Assembly: GCA_021780705.1 (NCBI GenBank)
Contig: JAJXYG010000227.1
Span: 1-7,459 of the forward strand
Source of the DNA: Bacteroidota bacterium
Lineage (GTDB): Bacteria > Bacteroidota > Bacteroidia > Chitinophagales > Chitinophagaceae
Length of the DNA: 7,459 nucleotides
Direction: 5' to 3'
In this document: in pieces, positions 1-5,622 of the stretch
Numbering within the stretch: position 1 is the first letter of the stretch
Layout of the letters: each line of letters starts with the position of its first letter
Program-made: the position numbers and the translations under genes
The notes under the pieces: model-generated
Databases searched by the model: none
The model's input: the letters and a program-made list of their open reading frames with translations, nothing else
Told to the model about the DNA's origin: nothing

Positions 1-254
1 GCCTCGGCAAAATTGGCAAAAAGCAGGGTGAGGAACAATACTACCAGCACCGTCAGGTTATAGGCCAGCCCCCCCTGGGAGGTCTCCCCCAGCAGTGCAC
101 GCACACAAACCACCAACAGGATAACGGTCCCAATCTCTACAGTGAACATGACAGGGTTCTTCACCATAATTTTTGGAGAAAGCTTCACGAAGGATTGTCT
201 GAATGCCTGGCCGATCAGGTCTTTTTGGAGTAAAGAGGTATTTTCAGTTTTCAT
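1..254 (-). CDS. kdpB: Potassium-transporting ATPase ATP-binding subunit KdpB (N-terminal fragment, cut by window edge)
   Basis: KdpB is the P-type ATPase subunit of the KdpFABC inner-membrane complex and hydrolyses ATP to drive potassium uptake through KdpA. Only the first 84 residues are inside the window; the frame stays open to base 1. Visible are a short polar N-terminus, the family-typical stretch LSPKIMVKNPVMFTVEIG (about residues 25-42), a first membrane segment (about 37-52) and the start of the second, ending in LLFANFAEA as in other KdpB proteins. The phosphorylation site and ATP-binding domains lie outside the window. The ATG at 254 is chosen because it is 22 bases after the kdpA stop, is preceded by an AAAGGAA stretch that could act as a ribosome binding site, and gives the usual family N-terminus. 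It is co-transcribed with kdpF and kdpA; kdpC would be expected further left. The identification is very secure. Confidence 0.96.
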   Translation of the reverse strand, partial: MKTENTSLLQKDLIGQAFRQSFVKLSPKIMVKNPVMFTVEIGTVILLVVCVRALLGETSQGGLAYNLTVLVVLFLTLLFANFAE

Positions 255-276
255 TTCCTTTTGTTTGTGCATTTAT

Positions 277-1974
277 TTACTTGGCAAAAAATTCAGTGAT
301 GGGCCCCAGGGTAAGTGCCGGGAAAAACGACAGAGCCGCCACAATACAGATCACGGCAAATACCATGATCCCGAAAGTCAGGGTATCGGTTTTCAGGGTG
401 CCGTTGCTCTGGGGAATGTATTTTTTCCGTGACAGGATTCCTGCGATGGCTACCGGACCGATGATCGGAAGAAACCGGCCGATGAGCATAATCACTCCGG
501 TACTCACATTCCAGAATGGGGTATTGGTACCCAGTCCGCCAAATTCGCTGCCATTATTGGCGCTGGCGGAACTGAATTCGTAGAGCATCTCACTAAATCC
601 GTGATAACCGGGATTATTGAGCCATCCTGCATAACTGCCCGGGTAGTGAGCGATCAGGTAGCTGGAAATAGCCGTACCCACCAGGATCAGTAGTGGATGC
701 AGCAGGGCCACAATCATGGCAATTTTCATTTCTTTTGCCTCGATCTTTTTGCCCAGGAATTCCGGGGTCCTTCCCACCATCAGGCCGCTGATGAATACCG
801 CCAGGATGATGAAAATATAGAAGTTCAAAAAACCCACCCCGACACCCCCATAAATACAATTGGTCATCATCCCCAGCATGGAAAGCAGTCCGGTGGCAGG
901 GGTCATGCTGTCCTGCATGGCATTGACACTGCCATTACTCGTGCAGGTGGTATTGATGGCCCAATAGGCTGAAGCAGCGGGTCCGAATCGGACTTCCTTT
1001 CCTTCCATATTTCCCAAGGGCTGCGCAATACCTAAATGGGCAATTGGGGGACTGCCCTTCATTTCACTGATGACCGAAGGAATCACCAATACCAAAAATC
1101 CCACCGTCATCACCCCGAATATCGTCCAGGCCAGTTTCCTCCTTTTCAGGACATACCCCAGCGCAAAGATCATGGCCATCGGAATCAGAAAGATGGCTAC
1201 ATTCTCCAGAATATCGGTGAAATAATTGGGGTTCTCCAGGGGATGACTCCCATTGGCCCCATAAAATCCTCCCCCATTGGTTCCCAACTGGACAATGGCT
1301 ATCATGGAGGCGGCGGGACCGACACTGACATGCTGTACCTTACCTTCCAGGGTGGTAAGAGTTTTTTTACCGCTAAACGTCATAGGGGTACCGTTAAATA
1401 CCAATATTACCGCCAGCAGAAAGGCCAGCGGGAGCAGTATCCGGGTACAACTCCTCACCAGCAAGGAATAGAAATTGCCCAGTTTCTCAGAAGTCTTCTC
1501 CTTCATGGCAATAAAGACGACCGCGCAGATGGCTATCCCCGTGCCGGCACTGATAAATTGCCAGAGCATCAATACCAACTGGCCCAGGTATGAAACTCCC
1601 GTCTCACCAGAATAATGCTGCAGGTTGGTATTGGTTATGAAACTCACCGAGGTATTAAAGGCGAGGTCGGCACTCATCGAAGGATTGCCGTCCGGATTTA
1701 GCGGAAGCCATCCCATGTTCGTAAGTACCCCCATAGAAATAACAAACCAGATCACATTTATGGTTAGCATGGCCACCAGGTGCTCCTTCCAGGTCATTTG
1801 TCTTTTCGGATCAATCCCGCTTAACTTGAAAAAAAGACGATCCAAGGGATCAAACACCGGGTCAATCCAGGTCGGCTCATAGCTGAAGACTTTACCCATA
1901 TACCTGCCCAATAGAATTGCCAGGGCAGCTACCAGTACAAACATCACCAGGATACCTGTGATTTGAGGATTCAT
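277..1974 (-). CDS. kdpA: Potassium-transporting ATPase potassium-binding subunit KdpA
   Basis: KdpA is the channel-like subunit of the Kdp pump that selects and translocates potassium across the inner membrane. The product has 565 residues, close to the usual length of about 560, with about ten hydrophobic segments. All four selectivity-filter loops are recognisable: TNTNLQHYSGE (114-124), GTNGGGFYGANGSHPLENP (231-249), TSNGSVNAMQDS (345-356) and SSASANNGSEFGG (468-480). The gene appears complete and functional, with no missing filter glycine. The ATG at 1974 is 5 bases after the kdpF stop, so translation is probably coupled. No clear Shine-Dalgarno sequence precedes it, which is common in Bacteroidota. 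It is followed after 22 bases by kdpB. Confidence 0.98.
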   Translation of the reverse strand: MNPQITGILVMFVLVAALAILLGRYMGKVFSYEPTWIDPVFDPLDRLFFKLSGIDPKRQMTWKEHLVAMLTINVIWFVISMGVLTNMGWLPLNPDGNPSMSADLAFNTSVSFITNTNLQHYSGETGVSYLGQLVLMLWQFISAGTGIAICAVVFIAMKEKTSEKLGNFYSLLVRSCTRILLPLAFLLAVILVFNGTPMTFSGKKTLTTLEGKVQHVSVGPAASMIAIVQLGTNGGGFYGANGSHPLENPNYFTDILENVAIFLIPMAMIFALGYVLKRRKLAWTIFGVMTVGFLVLVIPSVISEMKGSPPIAHLGIAQPLGNMEGKEVRFGPAASAYWAINTTCTSNGSVNAMQDSMTPATGLLSMLGMMTNCIYGGVGVGFLNFYIFIILAVFISGLMVGRTPEFLGKKIEAKEMKIAMIVALLHPLLILVGTAISSYLIAHYPGSYAGWLNNPGYHGFSEMLYEFSSASANNGSEFGGLGTNTPFWNVSTGVIMLIGRFLPIIGPVAIAGILSRKKYIPQSNGTLKTDTLTFGIMVFAVICIVAALSFFPALTLGPITEFFAK

Positions 1975-1979
1975 AGTAA

Positions 1980-2057
1980 TTAGAATTTTTCAGGGTGAAT
2001 TAATACATAGCACATATAGCCAAAAACGATAATGGAAATAATCAATAAAGCGGTCAT
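1980..2057 (-). CDS. kdpF: Potassium-transporting ATPase small subunit KdpF
   Basis: This is a 25-residue single-span peptide that starts MTALLIISIIVFGYM and ends CYVLIHPEKF. In characterised Kdp complexes KdpF is a small membrane peptide bound between KdpA and KdpB that stabilises the complex. The evidence here is position (immediately before kdpA, 5-base gap), size, one hydrophobic helix of about 20 residues, and the C-terminal (R/K/H)PEKF ending, which I recognise as typical of KdpF. It is too short for usual gene-calling cutoffs and is easily missed. The ATG at 2057 follows the stop of the preceding micro-ORF by 3 bases. No Shine-Dalgarno sequence is visible, so translational coupling is likely. 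Confidence 0.9.
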   Translation of the reverse strand: MTALLIISIIVFGYMCYVLIHPEKF

Positions 2058-2060
2058 GAG

Positions 2061-2141
2061 TTATATTTTTTCAAACCATTTAATAGATAGATACATGAGG
2101 TAAAACAGGAATAGCCCCAGCAGAAAATAAATTATAGTCAT
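2061..2141 (-). CDS. Single-span membrane micro-protein at the head of the kdp operon (26 residues)
   Basis: This is a 26-codon reading frame, starting MTIIYFLLGLFLFYLMY and ending SIKWFEKI. It consists of one hydrophobic helix of about 17 residues followed by a short tail with lysine and glutamate. Its stop is 3 bases before the kdpF start. The frame is open further upstream (to an ATG at 2273), but that longer form would cross the upstream gene's terminator and begins with unrelated sequence, so the internal ATG at 2141 is preferred. I recall similar tiny hydrophobic ORFs ending in (C/W)(E/D)(R/K)(L/I) upstream of kdpF in other bacteria, which argues for a real gene. It resembles the adjacent KdpF in size, MT start and Glu-Lys ending, so it could be a second KdpF-like subunit, an assembly factor, or a translated leader. 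Function is unknown. Confidence 0.68.
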   Translation of the reverse strand: MTIIYFLLGLFLFYLMYLSIKWFEKI

Positions 2142-2173
2142 TGCATGAAGTGTTTTATTTTGGAAGTGATAGG

Positions 2174-2189
2174 TCAATTCAAGCTCCAA
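2174..2189 (-). promoter_or_regulatory. Possible sigma-54-like promoter for the kdp operon (imperfect)
   Basis: Read on the minus strand the sequence is TTGGAGCTTGAATTGA. It matches the -24 TTGG and the TTG of the -12 element with correct spacing, but has GA where the usual sigma-54 -12 element has GC, and the CAC after TTGG is poorly kept. The implied transcription start would lie near 2163, about 20 bases before the first micro-ORF. The neighbouring sigma-54 activator makes the site attractive, but the match is weak. Confidence 0.3.
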
Positions 2190-2258
2190 AAAATGACGTA
2201 AAGGCTGAAAGTCCCTACAGTGAATGATTACACAAGAATGTATGGAAATAAAAGGCAC

Positions 2259-2284
2259 AAAAAACCCTTTCATAATGAAAGGGT
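2259..2284 (-). terminator. Rho-independent terminator of the sigma-54 response regulator gene
   Basis: On the minus strand the arms CCCTTTCA and TGAAAGGG (outer A-T pair included) form a stem of 8-9 pairs with a very short loop, followed directly by six T residues. It begins about 25 bases after the regulator's stop codon and lies upstream of the kdp genes. It should therefore end the regulator transcript and leave kdp to its own promoter between about 2142 and 2258. Confidence 0.8.
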
Positions 2285-2308
2285 AGGTATTTCAATTTGC
2301 TAGGAATT

Positions 2309-3652
2309 CTATTTGATGGCGTATTCTTCCATTTTCCGGTAAAGGGTGGTTAGCGCTATATGAAGCAATTCGGCTGCCTTGGTCTTATTTCCGTGGGTAT
2401 AGTTAAGCACCTTTTGGATATGAAGTTTCTCTGCACTGGCCATAGCAAATGCTGAAATTTCTTTATGAGGGGAAGAGGAAGCAAACAAATGAAATTCAGA
2501 AGGCAGGGTTTCCACCTCCAGTTTATCCCCTGTGGTCAGAATGACGCTTCGTTCTATCACATTCTTTAATTCCCGGATATTGCCTTTCCAGCTGTGCTGT
2601 TGCAGCGCAGACAAATAATTATCCGAGATATGGTCTATTTTCTTTTTGGTTTTCAACGCATAGACTTTCAGAAAATGATGGGCAAAAAGGGGAATATCTT
2701 CCAGTCGTTCGACAAGGGGTGGAAGCTGAATCTGAAATACAGAGATCCGGTAATATAGGTCTTCCCGGAAACTGCCATTTTCAATTGCCGACTTCAGGTC
2801 CCGGTGGGTGGCGGCAATGACCCTGACATTGACCCGGGTCACCCTGGATTCTCCTACTCTCAGGATTTCTCCCGCTTCGATCACCCTCAATAGTTTAGCC
2901 TGCAGATCAAGGCTCATCTCTCCAATTTCATCCAGAAATATTGTCCCCTCGTCAGCCTCTTCAAACAACCCCCTTTTATCCCGTGTCGCCCCGGTGAAGG
3001 CACCCGCCTTAAAACCAAACATTTCGCTTTCCAGGAGTTCTTTGGAAAAGGCAGCACAGTTAATGGCTACAAAATTTTGTTTGCTTCTCTTGCTGGCCTG
3101 GTGAATAGCCCGGGCAAATATTTCCTTTCCTGTTCCGGTTTCCCCTGTGAGCAAAACCGTCGTATCGGTCGTGGCCACTTTCCTGGCCAGATCCACCGCA
3201 GCCCGGATAGAAGGGGATTTTCCTATGATATTTTCAAAAGAATACTGGCCCTCGAGCTGCTTTTCCAGTCTCTGGACCCTTTTGGAAAGCTCCACTTTTT
3301 GCATGGCGCTGTGAAGCAGGGGAATAATCTTGTGATTGTCGTCTCCCTTGGTAATGTAATCAAAGGCCCCGTTCTTGATAGCCTGTACCCCGTCCGGGAT
3401 ATTCCCGTAAGCAGTGAGCAGAATAATTTCAGTCAATGGAAATCTTTCCTTGATCCATTTCGTATATTCCACCCCGCTACCGTCGGGGAGTTTTACATCG
3501 CAAACCACCAAATCCACAGCTTGCTGCTCCAGCTTTTTGGTAGCGGTCTTGCAGTCTCCTGCTTCTGTTACCTGGAATCCTTCCAGGGAGATAATTCTTC
3601 CCAGCAGGCTGCGGACCTTTTGTTCATCCTCAATAATCAGTACATCGTTCAA
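2309..3652 (-). CDS. Sigma-54-dependent response regulator, NtrC/AtoC type (probable kdp regulator)
   Basis: This is a cytoplasmic two-component regulator that activates sigma-54 RNA polymerase by ATP hydrolysis. With the TTG start it has 447 residues. The receiver domain (about 1-120) carries acidic E8/D9, phospho-acceptor D52, T80 and K102. The AAA+ domain (about 140-375) has Walker A GETGTGKE (170-177), the sigma-54 contact loop GAFTGA (217-222), Walker B FLDE (239-242) and the FREDLYYR arginine-finger region (295-302). A Fis-type helix-turn-helix occupies about 410-445. All key residues are present. An ATG at 3742 in the same frame would add 30 residues; that extension is not family-like and reaches past a candidate -7 box, so the TTG at 3652, which puts the protein directly at NDVLIIEDE, is preferred. 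No cognate kinase is in the window. Its position just upstream of kdp on the same strand suggests it controls the potassium pump. Confidence 0.93.
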   Translation of the reverse strand: MNDVLIIEDEQKVRSLLGRIISLEGFQVTEAGDCKTATKKLEQQAVDLVVCDVKLPDGSGVEYTKWIKERFPLTEIILLTAYGNIPDGVQAIKNGAFDYITKGDDNHKIIPLLHSAMQKVELSKRVQRLEKQLEGQYSFENIIGKSPSIRAAVDLARKVATTDTTVLLTGETGTGKEIFARAIHQASKRSKQNFVAINCAAFSKELLESEMFGFKAGAFTGATRDKRGLFEEADEGTIFLDEIGEMSLDLQAKLLRVIEAGEILRVGESRVTRVNVRVIAATHRDLKSAIENGSFREDLYYRISVFQIQLPPLVERLEDIPLFAHHFLKVYALKTKKKIDHISDNYLSALQQHSWKGNIRELKNVIERSVILTTGDKLEVETLPSEFHLFASSSPHKEISAFAMASAEKLHIQKVLNYTHGNKTKAAELLHIALTTLYRKMEEYAIK

Positions 3653-3673
3653 TGTGGTCGATTTATTAATTAG

Positions 3674-3681
3674 CAAATGTA
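3674..3681 (-). promoter_or_regulatory. Candidate Bacteroidota -7 promoter box for the response regulator
   Basis: The minus strand reads TACATTTG, an exact match to the TAnnTTTG -7 element of Bacteroidota housekeeping promoters. It ends about 22 bases before the proposed TTG start, giving a leader of roughly 15 bases. No convincing TTTG -33 element lies at the expected distance upstream, so the call is tentative. If correct, it rules out the upstream ATG at 3742. Confidence 0.38.
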
Positions 3682-3690
3682 GGATTTCCA

Positions 3691-3726
3691 GTGGGTGGTT
3701 TGCGGGAATCCCCGGATCCGGCCACC
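3691..3726. other. GC-rich dyad cluster in the divergent intergenic region
   Basis: The 191 bases between the response regulator and the outer-membrane protein gene hold divergent promoters. Inside lies a GC-rich patch with a perfect 10-base palindrome CCGGATCCGG (3712-3721) next to GGGAATCCCC. Both are enclosed by GGTGG (3694-3698) and CCACC (3722-3726). It could be an operator or a cruciform-prone element, or chance. No good plus-strand promoter was identified; the T-rich stretch at 3800-3810 (TATTTTTTTTG) is the nearest -7-like candidate for the plus-strand genes. Confidence 0.22.
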
Positions 3727-3843
3727 AGTTCCTTTTCTTCAAATTGTGTGAAAATCGTAAGAATTGCTTTGATAAGGGTTAGAAAAGGAGTGTTAAAAGT
3801 ATTTTTTTTGCACCCTCAAACATTCAACTACAAACTGATCAGG

Positions 3844-4626
3844 ATGAAAAAAAAGACTCCCTCCGTCAAAAGATTTTTTTTGAGTCTTGCCTTATTGTCT
3901 TTTGGACCATGGGCCCTGTCCCAAAGCATGGACAGTACGGCAGGTCCAAAGCCTGCGGCCTCGCAGGCCAATATTTCCGGATCCATAAGCCTGACCAATA
4001 ACGGCATTTCCATCATTCCCGCCTTTTCCCTCAACAAACCAGCCGGTACTTTTGATGTGTCCATGAGCAGGGGGAGGCTCAGTTTTGACCCTGAATTCAG
4101 CTGCAGCCTGGATGGCAAACCATGGAATATCTTTCTCTGGCTGAGATACCAGGCTGTCAAACAATCCCGCTGGAACCTGACCCTTGCGGTCCATCCTGAT
4201 TTTGCCTTCAGTACCGAGGCTTTGTCTACAGGTGGGGTAATCCATAACTATACAACCGCCCAGCGATATCTCTCCTTTGATTTTGCCCCTAACTATATGG
4301 TTTCAAAAAAAGTAAGTGTGGGGATATTCTATCTCTATTCACGGGGGCTTTCAGAGATTTCGATCAAAAATGGTCATTATCTCACTTTACACGGCACCCT
4401 TTCAAAGATACCTTTGGGAGATAATTTCTCCTTTGACTTTACCCCGCAGGTGTACTATCTGAAACTGGATGCGCAGGATGGTTTTTATTTCACTTCAACC
4501 CTATCGCTCTCCCGGAAAGATTTTCCACTTTCTGTTTCAGGTTTCATGAATACTATTGTGAAGACTCATATCACAGGCAGCCCACGGTTGAACTGGAATC
4601 TCAGTCTTACCTATGCTTTTCATTGA
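3844..4626 (+). CDS. Secreted, probable outer-membrane beta-barrel protein of unknown function
   Basis: The product has 260 residues. The N-terminus has lysines and an arginine (MKKK...KR), a hydrophobic core and an ALSQ cleavage-like site near residue 26, so it should be exported by Sec. The rest lacks long hydrophobic helices and instead shows short alternating polar/aromatic stretches such as WNIFLWLRYQAV, YLSFDFAPNYM and FSFDFTPQVYYL. It ends LNWNLSLTYAFH, resembling the aromatic C-terminal beta-signal of outer-membrane barrels. The mature size of about 234 residues would suit a barrel of some 10-12 strands. The frame is open further upstream (to a GTG at 3691), but the ATG at 3844 places the signal peptide at the start. 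The last 14 bases overlap one possible start of the downstream AraC gene, so it probably shares that operon. I do not recognise a named family. Confidence 0.8.
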   Translation: MKKKTPSVKRFFLSLALLSFGPWALSQSMDSTAGPKPAASQANISGSISLTNNGISIIPAFSLNKPAGTFDVSMSRGRLSFDPEFSCSLDGKPWNIFLWLRYQAVKQSRWNLTLAVHPDFAFSTEALSTGGVIHNYTTAQRYLSFDFAPNYMVSKKVSVGIFYLYSRGLSEISIKNGHYLTLHGTLSKIPLGDNFSFDFTPQVYYLKLDAQDGFYFTSTLSLSRKDFPLSVSGFMNTIVKTHITGSPRLNWNLSLTYAFH

Positions 4627-4675
4627 CCCCATGGCAAAAAGCACAAATAGGGGAGAATCGGTAAATTTGAAAGAA

Positions 4676-5575
4676 ATGAGCCGGGTAGAAAGCCTTGAAG
4701 AATTTTACCAGCGCAAATTCGACTGGATTCCTGACAATATCCGTAAGGAAATAGGGCATTTCAATGTATTCCCGCTCGATCCATTCGTGGGAAACAAGGC
4801 CCGACCCATACCCTACAAGCGGAGGGATTATTATAAGATCATGCTGGTCCGGGGTGGAAGCAAGGTTCATTATGCCGACAAAGTAGTAGAAGTGAAAAAG
4901 CAGGCCCTCTCCTTTTCCAATCCAATGATACCTTATAAGTGGGAGCACCTGGAAGAAGTTTCAGGCGGGTTTTTCTGTGTATTTAACCAGCATTTTTTTC
5001 ACCAGTTCGGGGACCTGAACCAGTATTCGGTCTTTCAACCCGATGGCAATCTGATCTTTGAATTAACAGATGCTCAGGTGGAAGAAGTCACCCGGCTCTT
5101 TGAACGGATGTTAGCCGAAATCAACTCCGAGTACCCGCATAAATATGACCTGCTCCGTACCCTGGTATTTGAGCTGATACATTTTGCCCTTAAACTGCAA
5201 CCTGTCCCAAAGCAGGACCGAAGGGCAAAGGATGCTGCCCAGAGAATCTCCACCCTCTTCATGGAACTGCTTGAGCGGCAATTCCCCATTGATGACAACC
5301 ACCAGCAGGTAGGCCTTCGGTCTGCTTCTGATTTCGCCCGGCAGCTCAATATCCATGTCAACCACTTAAACAGGGCTGTAAAGGAAACCTCCGAAAAGAC
5401 CACCTCGCAGATTATTGCCTCGCGCCTGATGCAGGAAGCCAAAATCCTGCTCAAACACAGCACCTGGCCGGTATCTGATATCGCCTACGCTTTGGGATTT
5501 GCTGAACCCACCCATTTCAATAATTTCTTTAAAAAACACCAGCATTTAAGTCCGCTTAAATTCAGGAATGGCTAA
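4676..5575 (+). CDS. AraC-family transcriptional regulator
   Basis: This is a cytoplasmic DNA-binding regulator of 299 residues from the chosen ATG. The N-terminal half is the ligand/dimerisation-type domain seen in many Bacteroidota AraC proteins, including YYKIMLVRGGSKVHYADK (52-69), PMIPYKWEHLEE and GGFFCVFNQHFFHQFG (97-112). The C-terminal half has two helix-turn-helix motifs: the first near SASDFARQLNIHVNHLNR (216-233), the second near WPVSDIAYALGF followed by the AraC signature EPTHFNNFFKKHQHLSP (277-293). The effector is unknown. Alternative starts are ATG 4613 (overlapping the preceding gene by 14 bases) and ATG 4631; ATG 4676 gives the family-like beginning MSRVESLEEFYQRKF and is preferred. 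It lies between an outer-membrane protein gene and an efflux gene and probably regulates both. Confidence 0.92.
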   Translation: MSRVESLEEFYQRKFDWIPDNIRKEIGHFNVFPLDPFVGNKARPIPYKRRDYYKIMLVRGGSKVHYADKVVEVKKQALSFSNPMIPYKWEHLEEVSGGFFCVFNQHFFHQFGDLNQYSVFQPDGNLIFELTDAQVEEVTRLFERMLAEINSEYPHKYDLLRTLVFELIHFALKLQPVPKQDRRAKDAAQRISTLFMELLERQFPIDDNHQQVGLRSASDFARQLNIHVNHLNRAVKETSEKTTSQIIASRLMQEAKILLKHSTWPVSDIAYALGFAEPTHFNNFFKKHQHLSPLKFRNG

Positions 5576-5622
5576 ATTTAGCAGTGCTTCTTTCAATTAC
5601 CAGGACTTCTTTCGATCGGAAG

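Noticed and set aside
142..583. Two plus-strand frames of 96 and 126 codons opposite the kdpA/kdpB junction
   Set aside because: They are antisense to conserved kdp coding sequence and have no domain evidence.
1036..1593. 185-codon open frame on the plus strand opposite kdpA
   Set aside because: It lies fully inside the unmistakable kdpA gene on the other strand, and its product is His/Gln/Gly-rich without domains, as expected for an antisense shadow.
2142..2273. Upstream extension of the head micro-ORF to an ATG at 2273 (70 residues in total)
   Set aside because: The extra 44 residues have no family-like character, start inside the terminator hairpin of the preceding gene and lie upstream of the likely kdp promoter. 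Only the last 26 codons look like a real membrane peptide.
3077..3673. 198-codon open frame on the plus strand opposite the response regulator
   Set aside because: It is antisense to the conserved receiver and AAA+ domains and has no recognisable domain or start signal.
3828..4245. Two overlapping minus-strand frames of 110 and 117 codons opposite the outer-membrane protein gene
   Set aside because: The plus-strand frame has a clear signal peptide and barrel-like pattern; the antisense products show neither.
4662..4669. TAAATTTG, an exact TAnnTTTG box just before the AraC start at 4676
   Set aside because: No TTG/TTTG element lies at the right distance upstream and transcription would begin almost at the start codon. 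It is more likely chance in AT-rich sequence, with the gene read from the upstream operon promoter.
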